DNA of 64,000 nt from Pseudomonas sp. B6002. Lineage in GTDB: Bacteria; Pseudomonadota; Gammaproteobacteria; Pseudomonadales; Pseudomonadaceae. A program made the translations under genes and the position numbers. The notes beneath the pieces are model-generated. The model saw nothing but the letters and a program-made list of their open reading frames with translations, ran no database searches and was not told where the DNA came from. Within the stretch, counting starts at the first letter, position 1. Each line of letters starts with the position of its first letter. The stretch lies in assembly GCF_013385985.1 (NCBI RefSeq), contig NZ_JACAOY010000006.1, positions 526,198-590,197 on the forward strand. The letters are read 5' to 3'. This document shows positions 7,847 through 15,752 of the stretch, piece by piece.

Positions 7847-8797
7847 TTACTGCTTGCCGTTCAAGGGAATCACCAGCGACACCCACATGTTCCAGCCCTC
7901 GGGGCGGTTCTTGGCGTCGAACTCGTAATAGCCCTTGATGTTGGCGTACCACAGCCCTTCGCCCACCTTGAAGAAGTGCCCGGCCTGGGGGCCGATCCCG
8001 GCGACCCGCGACTTGAAGTCCCCCAGCACCGCGCCGCTGCCGCTGTCCCCGGTGACTTGTTCGAAGTAGTAGCCCACCAGCCCGACCAGGGTTTGCGAGG
8101 TGAGGAAGTGCGAGGCGCTCAGGTCGATATGGGCGTCAACGCCGTTCTGGTAGTCGGTGTCGTTGTTCTTCCAGTTGTAGGTCATGCCGGCGACCGCAGA
8201 AAACTCGTTGGTCTTGTCGAAATAGGTGTAGCCACCCCCGGCATCCAGGGCCGCGTGGCCCAGGCCGATGTTCACCAGGCGGTTGGGGTCGTAGGCGCCA
8301 ATGGGGATATTGCCCATGGAGTAGGCCATGAAGTTGTGCACGCCGTGGTTCCACTTCAGGGTGCCGAGCAGGTAGAGGTCGCTGCCGCCCTTGAGGCTGT
8401 CATTCGTGCCACCGGAGAAGGATCGGCCACGCGGGCCGGTGATGGTCGCATCCACGCTGGCTTCGGAGCGTGCCACCGCCGCTATCGCAGAAATGGCGGC
8501 CTGGGCGCCGCCGAGCACCGGCGTGGCGAAGGTGTAGGTGGGGCTGGCGAACAGCAGATCGGCCTTGGCATCCAGCCCGACCACCGTGCGCCCGCCACGC
8601 GGCACCACGGCATTTTTGTTGTCACTGGCGTTCACGTGGTAGTAGATCAGCGGCAGGCTCCAGCCCGGGGTGACGGGGGCGGCAGCCAGTGCGCCGAACT
8701 GCCCTGGTACCCAGAAACTCAGGCCGCCATCGTCGGCGTGTGCCAGGGCGATGGGTAGCAGGGCGAGTACGCCCAATACGCTCGTCTTTGTGGTCAT
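7847..8797 (-). CDS. SphA/MetA-type outer-membrane protein (phenol-degradation MetA family)
   Basis: A 316-residue exported beta-barrel-like protein of the Phenol_MetA_deg (SphA) family, often linked to aromatic catabolism or solvent uptake. It has a signal peptide (MTTKTSVLGVLALLPIALA, cleavage near AHA-DD), alternating beta segments such as GWSLPLIYYHVNASDNK and FKVGEGLWYANIKGYYEFD, and it ends near the outer-membrane-type C-terminal strand. I start at ATG 8797. No catabolic genes adjoin it, so transport of a hydrophobic compound is only a family-based guess. Confidence 0.75.
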   Translation of the reverse strand: MTTKTSVLGVLALLPIALAHADDGGLSFWVPGQFGALAAAPVTPGWSLPLIYYHVNASDNKNAVVPRGGRTVVGLDAKADLLFASPTYTFATPVLGGAQAAISAIAAVARSEASVDATITGPRGRSFSGGTNDSLKGGSDLYLLGTLKWNHGVHNFMAYSMGNIPIGAYDPNRLVNIGLGHAALDAGGGYTYFDKTNEFSAVAGMTYNWKNNDTDYQNGVDAHIDLSASHFLTSQTLVGLVGYYFEQVTGDSGSGAVLGDFKSRVAGIGPQAGHFFKVGEGLWYANIKGYYEFDAKNRPEGWNMWVSLVIPLNGKQ

Positions 8798-8943
8798 AGG
8801 ACTTCCTATCCAAAAGGCCATGTTGTGCGTGCGGTTGGGGCTGTGCTCCCCACGGCTGCTTGAGCATAGTCCAAGGATCGAACGGCGTTGCGCCCGTGCG
8901 CGTTGGCGGGCATGCTCGCTGGCCAGATAGAAGGAGCCTCTCC

Positions 8944-9423
8944 ATGCCCACCCTGCACCTGCTCTGCGGCAAGATCGCCTCGGGCAAATCCACCCTGGCC
9001 AAACACCTTGCCGCCGAGCACGCGGCGGTTGTGCTCAGCGAAGACCATTGGCTCACCAAACTCTACCCAGGCGAAATCCTGTCGATTGCCGACTATCTCA
9101 ACCGCGCCCAACGCATTCGCGGGGTGTTGGGGCCGCTGGTGATCAACCTGTTGCAATCGGGCGTCAATGTGGTGCTGGATTTTCCCGCCAACACCCTGGC
9201 CAATCGCGAATGGCTGCTGGGCCTGGCGCAAGCGGCCCAGGCGCCGCACTGCCTGCACTACCTTGAACTGGACGACGCCACCTGCCGCGCCCGGCTGCAT
9301 GCGCGCAATGCCGGCGGTGAGCACGACTTTGCCGCCACCGACGCCGAGTTTGACCTGATTACCCGTCACTTCTGCGTGCCCACTGAGGCGCAAGGGTTGG
9401 TGATCGAGGTGCATCACCCATGA
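8944..9423 (+). CDS. Small P-loop ATPase/kinase (zeta-toxin-like, AAA_33)
   Basis: A 159-residue protein dominated by a P-loop kinase fold. The Walker A motif GKIASGKST lies at residues 9-17; SEDHWLTKL follows at the place where the substrate-binding Asp sits in zeta and chloramphenicol-phosphotransferase-like kinases; LDFPANT is a Walker B-like strand; and CRARLHARNAGG supplies lid arginines. It starts at ATG 8944 with AAGGAG 7 nt upstream. It overlaps the nucleotidyltransferase gene by 4 nt (ATGA), implying coupled translation. The phosphate acceptor is unknown. Confidence 0.78.
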   Translation: MPTLHLLCGKIASGKSTLAKHLAAEHAAVVLSEDHWLTKLYPGEILSIADYLNRAQRIRGVLGPLVINLLQSGVNVVLDFPANTLANREWLLGLAQAAQAPHCLHYLELDDATCRARLHARNAGGEHDFAATDAEFDLITRHFCVPTEAQGLVIEVHHP

Positions 9424-10196
9424 GTGCCATGCACCCTGCAGGTGTCGACGCGGACGGTTTTATCCTCACTGTGGGCGATGGCCCGGTCCAGCCTGAATTC
9501 GAACCGTTGATGGCGGACGTCTGCCAGAGCCTTTCCCAGCCCGAAGTAGGGCTGCACAGCCTCTATCTTTACGGCAGCGTCGCACGGGGCGAGGCCAGCC
9601 CTGGGGTGTCCGACCTGGACCTGACGCTGGTATTGAACGAGCCACCCGACGCCCACGCGTTGGAGCTACTGGAACGCATTCGACAGACGCTGGAACAACG
9701 GCACCCGGAAGTCATCAAGATCGACTTCGATATTGGCCACCGCACCGAGGTGCTGGCACCCGAGCAGAACAACCGCTGGGGCTACTGGCTCAAGCACGGT
9801 TGCCGCTGTGTCTGGGGCGATGACCTTGCGCCGCACTTTGAACTGTTCCGACCGTCGCGGGACATTGCGCAGGCGCTCAACGGGGACTTCCAACAGATCT
9901 TGGCGGCGTATCGCGAGCGCATTGATCTGGCCAGTGACGCACCGGAGCGTCTGCGCCTGCAGCGTGAGGCGTCGCGCAAGCTGATCCGCTCGACGCAAAC
10001 ACTGCGCGAGCATGACGCGCCAGACTGGCCGCACACGCTGGAAGAGCACGTCGGTGGGTTCGTCCAGCAGTACCCCACGATGCGCGTTCAGGTGGCGTAC
10101 TTTCTGTTCGAAGCCAGAAACCCCAGCGCCGAGCGCGACGCGTTCTTGAGTCGTCTGGATACCTTTGTAGCCTGGATGGTTTCACAACAGGGATAG
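9420..10196 (+). CDS. MNT-type nucleotidyltransferase with helical C-terminal domain
   Basis: A 258-residue protein whose N-terminal half carries a complete nucleotidyltransferase active site: LYLYGSVARGE (G52, S53), SDLDLTLVL (D65, D67) and a third acidic strand KIDFDIG (D102/D104). The second half is helical, as in aminoglycoside nucleotidyltransferases and related NTases. It could nucleotidylate a small molecule or a protein. It is translationally coupled to the upstream P-loop kinase. An ATG at 9429 is an alternative start. A resistance or toxin-like role cannot be separated by eye. Confidence 0.75.
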   Translation: MSAMHPAGVDADGFILTVGDGPVQPEFEPLMADVCQSLSQPEVGLHSLYLYGSVARGEASPGVSDLDLTLVLNEPPDAHALELLERIRQTLEQRHPEVIKIDFDIGHRTEVLAPEQNNRWGYWLKHGCRCVWGDDLAPHFELFRPSRDIAQALNGDFQQILAAYRERIDLASDAPERLRLQREASRKLIRSTQTLREHDAPDWPHTLEEHVGGFVQQYPTMRVQVAYFLFEARNPSAERDAFLSRLDTFVAWMVSQQG

Positions 10197-10205
10197 ATAG
10201 GTATA

Positions 10206-10236
10206 TTGGCGTTCAACCCCGCGTTGCATACGCCAA
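10206..10236. promoter_or_regulatory. LysR-type operator upstream of lysR-like gene
   Basis: TTGGCGT (10206-10212) and ACGCCAA (10230-10236) form an interrupted inverted repeat just upstream of the regulator gene. The right half, CATACGCCAA (10227-10236), recurs as its exact reverse complement at 11144-11153 before the hydrolase gene, pointing to a common binding site. Confidence 0.55.
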
Positions 10237-10251
10237 GCCTATGGACATTCG

Positions 10252-11154
10252 ATGATCAACTTCCGCCTGATTCGCCACCTCTGGCTGTTCCTCGCCGTTG
10301 CCGAAGAACAGAACTTCGGCCGCGCCGCCAAGCGCCTGGGCATGTCCCAACCACCGTTGAGCGAGCAGATCCAGGTGCTGGAGCAGGCGCTCAAGGTCAC
10401 GCTGTTCGAGCGTTCGCGGCGTGGCGCCAAGCTCACACCGGTGGGCGCGGCGATCCTGCCCGCCGTGCGCAAATTCGCCGAACAGCTGGAGCGCCTGGAG
10501 CTGGCGGTGGAGGAGGCGGTGGCGGGGCAGTCGGGCATGTTGACCATCGGCGCGATCTCCACGGCGATGTTTGATGTGCTGCCGGGCCTGATCGATCGGC
10601 TCAAGCAGCAATATCCGCACCTCACCGTCTCTGTGCGCGAGATCGACAGCGTCGAGGCGGTGCCGGCCCTGGAAGCGGGGGACATTGACCTGGCGTTCGC
10701 CCGCCTGGACGGTGACCTGGGCCCGGCCGTGCAGTCGTTGCCCTTGCTGGAAGACCGCCTGATGGTGGCGCTGCCCAGCGATCATCCGTTGGCCGCCCGC
10801 ACGCGCATCAGCCTGTCGAGCCTGGCCTCCGAGCCACTGGTGATGTTCTCGCGCAAGGTCAGCCCGGTGTACTTCGATAACCTGATCGCCACCTGCCGCG
10901 CCAGCGGGTTTTCGCCACGGGTGTTGCATGAAGTGCGTTCGGTGGCGTCGCAAATCGCGTTTGTCAGTTGCGGTCAGGGCATTGCGTTGGTGCCGGCGTC
11001 GTTGAAGAAGCTCGCACCGGACAACGTGGTGCTGCGGGCGTTGACGCAAAAACTCCATGTGGTGACCACCGCCGTGGCCTGGAACAGCGAGCGGCCCAAC
11101 CCGTTGGTGGCGGAAGTGGTTGCGCAGTTTCAGGTTCATACGATTGGCGTATGA
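10252..11154 (+). CDS. LysR family transcriptional regulator
   Basis: A 300-residue LTTR. The winged helix-turn-helix covers about residues 1-65 (LWLFLAVAEEQNFGRAAKRL, then MSQPPLSEQIQVLEQ), followed by the periplasmic-binding-like effector domain beginning near GMLTIGAIS. The arrangement resembles BenM/CatM-type regulators. It lies in the same direction as, and 79 bp upstream of, an alpha/beta hydrolase gene, and a shared 10-bp motif lies in front of both. I infer it controls itself and the hydrolase. The effector is unknown. Confidence 0.88.
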   Translation: MINFRLIRHLWLFLAVAEEQNFGRAAKRLGMSQPPLSEQIQVLEQALKVTLFERSRRGAKLTPVGAAILPAVRKFAEQLERLELAVEEAVAGQSGMLTIGAISTAMFDVLPGLIDRLKQQYPHLTVSVREIDSVEAVPALEAGDIDLAFARLDGDLGPAVQSLPLLEDRLMVALPSDHPLAARTRISLSSLASEPLVMFSRKVSPVYFDNLIATCRASGFSPRVLHEVRSVASQIAFVSCGQGIALVPASLKKLAPDNVVLRALTQKLHVVTTAVAWNSERPNPLVAEVVAQFQVHTIGV

Positions 11155-11155
11155 A
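11135..11155. promoter_or_regulatory. Inverted repeat, predicted LysR site for the hydrolase gene
   Basis: TTCATACG (11135-11142) and CGTATGAA (11148-11155) form an 8-bp inverted repeat with a 5-nt loop. It overlaps the stop codon of the LysR gene and lies about 80 bp upstream of the hydrolase start. It contains TTGGCGTATG, the reverse complement of the motif upstream of the LysR gene. Confidence 0.55.
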
Positions 11156-11233
11156 TACGTTCCGGAATCCGTTATTTACACGCCGCTCAAATCCCCTGAC
11201 AGTGGCGGCTTTTCTGTTCCGGGAGCCCCTGTC

Positions 11234-12034
11234 ATGTCGTTCGTCCACACCCACCTGCCGCTGACGGTAGACGGCGTCTCGCTGAACATTGCCGCGCTGC
11301 ATCGCACCGGCGAACGTGCGCCCATCCTGTTTTTGCACGGATTCGGGTCCACCAAGGAAGACTACGCCGATATCGTCCTGCACCCGGCCTTCGACGGGCA
11401 TCCCTTCATCGCTTACGACGCGCCCGGCTGTGGCGAAAGCGAATGTGCTGATCTGTCGAAGATCTGCATTCCTTTCTTGCTGGAAACGGCAGTGCAGGTG
11501 CTGGAGCATTTTGCGATCGAGCGCTTCCACCTGGTGGGCCACTCCATGGGCGGCTTGACCGCGTTGATGTTGGCGCACCGCTTCCCCGGCCGGGTGCTGA
11601 GCTTTACCGATATCGAAGGCAACATCGCCCCCGAAGACTGCTTTCTCAGCCGCCAGATCGTCGACTTTCCCGCAGACGATCCCGAGGTGTTTTTCAACGC
11701 CTTTATCGAACGCACCCGCCAGGCGCCGGCCTATGCCAGCGCCTTCTATTCGGCGAGCCTGCGCCACAAGGTGCGGGCGGGGGCGGTGCGCGGGATCTTC
11801 CAGTCGATGGTCGAGTTGTCTGACCATGGCGACCTGATGGGCAAGTTCCTCGGGCTGCCTTGCCCGAAGATGTTCATGTACGGCGAGCAAAACGCCTCGC
11901 TGTCCTACCTGCCGCACATCCAGGCCCATGGTGTGCGCCTGGCGCCGATTGCGCAGTGCGGGCATTTCCCGATGTATTCCAACCCGGTTGCGATGTGGCA
12001 GCAGATCGCGGATTTCCACCGCCACCGTGGCTGA
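11234..12034 (+). CDS. Alpha/beta hydrolase
   Basis: A 266-residue single-domain serine hydrolase. Motifs: oxyanion region FLHGFGSTKEDY, nucleophile elbow GHSMGG (Ser near residue 108), and catalytic His in CGHFPMYSNP near the C-terminus, as in the esterase and haloperoxidase-like families. I chose ATG 11234, since the longer frame from 11120 runs back through the end of the LysR gene. The adjoining LysR gene and shared operator suggest it is induced by that regulator. Substrate unknown; ester or lactone hydrolysis is most likely. Confidence 0.82.
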   Translation: MSFVHTHLPLTVDGVSLNIAALHRTGERAPILFLHGFGSTKEDYADIVLHPAFDGHPFIAYDAPGCGESECADLSKICIPFLLETAVQVLEHFAIERFHLVGHSMGGLTALMLAHRFPGRVLSFTDIEGNIAPEDCFLSRQIVDFPADDPEVFFNAFIERTRQAPAYASAFYSASLRHKVRAGAVRGIFQSMVELSDHGDLMGKFLGLPCPKMFMYGEQNASLSYLPHIQAHGVRLAPIAQCGHFPMYSNPVAMWQQIADFHRHRG

Positions 12035-12046
12035 TTACGGCGGGCG

Positions 12047-13987
12047 CTACGACTTGAAGCGCCCCACCAATCCATTCAGCTCCGCCGACAGGTCAGCCAG
12101 CCGCCCCGAATCGTCCTGGGCCGAGTTGGCCAGGCTTTCCACCAAACGGGCTTCGTCGTAGATCTGCTGGATATGCCGATTGATCTCTTCGGCCACGCTG
12201 TGCTGTTCCTCGGCGGCGGCAGAGATCTGCAGGTTCTGGTCGCGGATCTCGTTGACCGACAGCTGGATGCCTTCAAAGCTGTCCCGTGCGTTTTCGATGG
12301 ACGACACACTGGCGCGGGACAGGTCCAGGCAACTGCTCATCTTCTGGGTGACTTCCTCGGTTTTGCTGCCCAGGGTGCCGAGCAACTGCTCGATCTCGCC
12401 GGTGGAGTCGGAGGTGCGCTTGGCCAACGCACGCACCTCGTCGGCCACCACCGCAAACCCCCGGCCCTGGTCGCCGGCGCGCGCCGCTTCGATGGCGGCG
12501 TTGAGCGCCAACAGGTTGGTCTGTTCGGCGATGGCGCGGATGGTGCCGAGGATCTGGTTGATGCTGCGGCTGCCAGCTTCCAGCTCGACCATGGCCTGGG
12601 ACGATTCGGTCAGGCGCCGGCCCAGGCGGTTGACGTTGTCGGTGGTCACTTCAATCTGCTGCTTGCCTTCGGCCACTCGGCGATGGCCGTTCTCGGCCGA
12701 TTCCGCCGCGCCGCTGCATGAGCGCGCCACCTCGTTGGCCGTGGCCACCATTTCGTTGAACGCGGTGGACACCAGTTCCACCGCCTCACGCTGGCGCCCG
12801 GCCGCTTCGTTCATGTTGTGCGCCACTTCGCTGTTGACCTTGGACGCGTCCTGCAAGTTGGTCGACGCCGCGCCGATGTGCTGGATCAACTGGCGGATCG
12901 CCGCGAGGAACTTGTTGAACCAGCCCGCCAGCTCGGCGGTTTCGTCCTTGCCCTGCACGTGCAGTTCGTGGCGCAGATCGCCTTCGCCCTGGGCGATCGA
13001 TTGCAAGCCGGTGCTCACCTGGCCGATGGGCTTGACGATCACCTTGGAAAACGCCGCCGCAATCAGCCCGAAGATCAGCACCAGCACCGCGACGATGACC
13101 GTGGTGATATAGGTCATGCGCGTGGCGGCGGCCATCACTTCGTTGTATTCGATCAGGCCCACATACCGCCAGCCCAGGCCCGGCGACGTCCAGACGTTGG
13201 CCATGTAGCGCACCCCGTCGATCACCACTTCGGTAGAGCCCTGGGGCGTTTCGGCCAGGTGCGCATAGGGCGCGCCGAGGTCTTTGAGCGGCTTGAAGTT
13301 GTGCGCGGCATTGCGCGGGTCCACCAGCACCACGCCGTCTTCGATCAGCATCACGTAACCGCTTTCGCCCAGCTTGATGCTCTTGAGCAACTCGGTGAGG
13401 TTTTTCAGCGACACGCTCACCACGAACACGCCCTTGGGTTTGCCGGCGTTATCTAGCAAGGCGCGGGCGGTACCCACCAGGGCCACGTCGTCCTTGTCGT
13501 AATAGTAAGCAGGGGTGCGCACGGTCTTGCCGGGGCTGGCCATGGCGGCCTTGTACCAGGGGCGGGTGCGCGGGTCGTACTTGGCCAGTTGTGGGTCATC
13601 CGGCCACTTGGCGTAGGTACCGTCCTCCAGGCCGATGGACAAAATGGCGGCTGACGGGTGGGTGGCACCAAACCGTGCGAACTGGTCGATGACCTGCTGT
13701 GCCTGGGCTGGCATTGGCTGGCTGGCCGCGTTGGCCGGCTGGTAATCCTTTAACGTGTTCACGGAAGTGTATACAGGATCGGCGGACATTTGATCGACGT
13801 TCTGCAGCGTGCCATCAAAGAACTGCCGGATGTTGCCATCGATCTGGCGTATTTCACGGGTGCTGCCATCAATGAATTGTTCGACCGCCTGGGTCCGTGT
13901 GTTCATGACGGAGATCACTGCGACCAGGCTGACCGGTATAAAAGCGACAGATACGAAAGCAAGTACCAGCTTATTTTTTATTTTCAT
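12047..13987 (-). CDS. Methyl-accepting chemotaxis protein, dCache sensor
   Basis: A transmembrane chemoreceptor of about 646 residues. TM1 lies at about residues 5-27, a periplasmic dCache-type double-PAS sensor at about 30-275 ([33 protein letters not shown]), TM2 at about 280-305, then HAMP. The cytoplasmic signalling hairpin ends in the canonical tip around [18 protein letters not shown]. It would sense a small molecule, often an amino acid, amine or organic acid for this sensor type, and signal to CheA. I start at ATG 13987 (MKIKNK); ATG 13999 is in frame and no strong Shine-Dalgarno separates them. No C-terminal CheB/CheR pentapeptide is evident. Confidence 0.9.
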   Translation of the reverse strand: MKIKNKLVLAFVSVAFIPVSLVAVISVMNTRTQAVEQFIDGSTREIRQIDGNIRQFFDGTLQNVDQMSADPVYTSVNTLKDYQPANAASQPMPAQAQQVIDQFARFGATHPSAAILSIGLEDGTYAKWPDDPQLAKYDPRTRPWYKAAMASPGKTVRTPAYYYDKDDVALVGTARALLDNAGKPKGVFVVSVSLKNLTELLKSIKLGESGYVMLIEDGVVLVDPRNAAHNFKPLKDLGAPYAHLAETPQGSTEVVIDGVRYMANVWTSPGLGWRYVGLIEYNEVMAAATRMTYITTVIVAVLVLIFGLIAAAFSKVIVKPIGQVSTGLQSIAQGEGDLRHELHVQGKDETAELAGWFNKFLAAIRQLIQHIGAASTNLQDASKVNSEVAHNMNEAAGRQREAVELVSTAFNEMVATANEVARSCSGAAESAENGHRRVAEGKQQIEVTTDNVNRLGRRLTESSQAMVELEAGSRSINQILGTIRAIAEQTNLLALNAAIEAARAGDQGRGFAVVADEVRALAKRTSDSTGEIEQLLGTLGSKTEEVTQKMSSCLDLSRASVSSIENARDSFEGIQLSVNEIRDQNLQISAAAEEQHSVAEEINRHIQQIYDEARLVESLANSAQDDSGRLADLSAELNGLVGRFKS

Positions 13988-14136
13988 CGAGACGACCATC
14001 AACGGGGAGGGCGGCCAAATCGTCGACTCCGGGCGAGGGGCGGCGATTTGCTATCACTGTCTGTTTCGGCTCGATGCAGGGAAATCTTTAGCGATATTTT
14101 GTGTACAACAACAATACGTTTTGTCCTGAATATTTT

Positions 14137-15069
14137 TCAGGTCGATAACCGCACGACAGGTTTGTCCGCACGCAACACATCATGCCCGCTGACCACCACA
14201 ATGCCGACCAATACCAGGAGCGAGCCGAGCACAAACGTCGACTCCAGCGGCTCACTCAACAGCCATACACCGAACGCCACGCCAAACAACGGGGTGAGGA
14301 ACGACAGCACGCCCAATCGCGACCCCAAGTAGCGGCCCAGCAGCCAGAACCACACGAGCAGGCTCAGGAACGAGAACACCACGGTCTGGAATGCCAGGCT
14401 GGCAAACGCGATGCCGGACAGGTGAAACCGAGTTTGCCCGGTGACCAGCGCCACCAGCCCGAGGATGATGCAAGCGCCGGCCAGTTGGTAGAACAGCGTC
14501 AGGGGGGCCGGCGCATCGGTCAGCCTGGAGCAGCGAATACTCAAGGTTGTCGCGCCCCAGGCGATGGCGCCGAGCACGCCCAGTGCATCCCCCATCCGCT
14601 GCGGCGTGACCCAGCCATCGCCCGGCTTGCCCGGCGTATAAAAGGCAATGGCGATACCGACAAAGGCGATCAGAATGCCCATCCATTGCAGACGGCTCAG
14701 GCGCTCACTGGCAAATCGAAAGTGCAGGCCGATGGCGGCGAATATAGGCGCGGTGTAGAGGAAAATCACCATGTGCGCAGCCGAGGTGTAGCCCAGTCCC
14801 ACCGACACCGCGATGTATTCGACGGCGAACAAAACCCCGACCATCACGCCGCCTCGCCAGGTCTGCCAGTGGCACTGCTCGCGGTAGCGGCGCAAGGTCA
14901 ACATGAGGCCCACCATCACGGCGGCAACCCCGGAACGCAGGGCGATTTGCAGCATCGGCGAGACATCCTCGGCGGCCACTTTGATCGCCACTTGCTGAAG
15001 CCCCCAGATGGCACATACGCCGATCATCATCACGGCGGCTTTTTTATCCAGCGTCTGGCGAATGTCCAC
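14137..15069 (-). CDS. EamA/DMT family transporter
   Basis: A 310-residue inner-membrane protein with two EamA repeats and about ten hydrophobic helices; typical segments are AIWGLQQVAIKVAAEDVSP at the first helix and FLTPLFGVAFGVWLLSEPL in the second repeat. Relatives export amino acids, nucleosides or other metabolites. The start is GTG 15069, placed 7 nt after a strong AGAGGAG; the longest frame would use a poorly placed TTG at 15090. It stands alone. Confidence 0.85.
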   Translation of the reverse strand: MDIRQTLDKKAAVMMIGVCAIWGLQQVAIKVAAEDVSPMLQIALRSGVAAVMVGLMLTLRRYREQCHWQTWRGGVMVGVLFAVEYIAVSVGLGYTSAAHMVIFLYTAPIFAAIGLHFRFASERLSRLQWMGILIAFVGIAIAFYTPGKPGDGWVTPQRMGDALGVLGAIAWGATTLSIRCSRLTDAPAPLTLFYQLAGACIILGLVALVTGQTRFHLSGIAFASLAFQTVVFSFLSLLVWFWLLGRYLGSRLGVLSFLTPLFGVAFGVWLLSEPLESTFVLGSLLVLVGIVVVSGHDVLRADKPVVRLST

Positions 15070-15205
15070 GGTACGACTCCTCTGACTCAATGGCGTCAGT
15101 CTGGGGGTGTCGTAGTAGTGGGATATAGCGCAAATCCGACAAGCGATAGCGAGGAATCGTCATTCGTTTCGTGGCCCGAATCACGGCGTTGTCACTTACA
15201 TCGGA

Positions 15206-15703
15206 TCAGCGCAGGTCTTGGGTGGCACGTACAGAATCGTCCTTGATGTCCTCGGCGAACTTGCGCATCAAGCGCACCAGGTTGTCAAAGTCGCCTTCGT
15301 CCCAAGTGGAAAAGATCGACACGCCAATGCGTTCGCGCGCGGCGTCAACGCGATCGGTCATGACTTTGCCTTTTTCGGTAATCACCGACTCGCGCAGGCG
15401 GCGGTCGAGCGCGCTTGCCTGGCGCTGGATCAAGTCGAGGCTTTCCAGCTTGGTCACTTGCCGGCTGACCGTGGTGTAGTCGCGACCGACGCGGTCGGCC
15501 AGTTCGACCACGCCGATAGGGCCCAGCCGTTCTACCAGCACCAGCAGGGGAAACAGCGCGCGGTCCAGGGAAATTCCGGCCTCGCGCACCATCGCTTCAT
15601 CGCGCTGGGGGCGGTTCATCACCCCCACGATCTCAACCAACGACCCATGCAAATCACGCAGCTGAGCGCTTATATGTGCGTTTTGCACGCTTTTTCTTGA
15701 CAC
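15206..15703 (-). CDS. MarR family repressor
   Basis: A 165-residue winged-helix regulator: LFPLLVLVERLGPIGVVELA, DRVGRDYTTVSRQVTKLES (recognition helix) and the wing SALDRRLRESVITEKG. I start at GTG 15703, which follows CGGAGAAAACCA; upstream ATGs would place the start inside the operator. It is divergent from a flavin monooxygenase gene. A perfect 21-bp palindrome lies between them, the usual MarR arrangement in which an aromatic ligand relieves repression of both genes. Confidence 0.86.
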   Translation of the reverse strand: MSRKSVQNAHISAQLRDLHGSLVEIVGVMNRPQRDEAMVREAGISLDRALFPLLVLVERLGPIGVVELADRVGRDYTTVSRQVTKLESLDLIQRQASALDRRLRESVITEKGKVMTDRVDAARERIGVSIFSTWDEGDFDNLVRLMRKFAEDIKDDSVRATQDLR

Positions 15704-15741
15704 TGGTTTTCTCCGTCTTAATATGTGCATATTGCACATAT
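15697..15741 (+). promoter_or_regulatory. Monooxygenase promoter overlapped by a 21-bp perfect operator
   Basis: TTGACA (15697-15702) and TAATAT (15719-15724), 16 nt apart, form the forward promoter. A palindrome with 9-nt arms ATATGTGCA and TGCACATAT around TAT occupies 15721-15741, covering the -10 and start site. A weaker relative sharing the GTGC/GCAC core lies at 15672-15692 inside the start of the MarR gene. Confidence 0.75.
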
Positions 15742-15752
15742 AGGTGGTCATT

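Noticed and set aside
14125-14141. CCTGAA-N5-TTCAGG stem at the end of the EamA gene
   Set aside because: Short 6-bp stem overlapping the stop codon with no T-tract; not convincing as a terminator.
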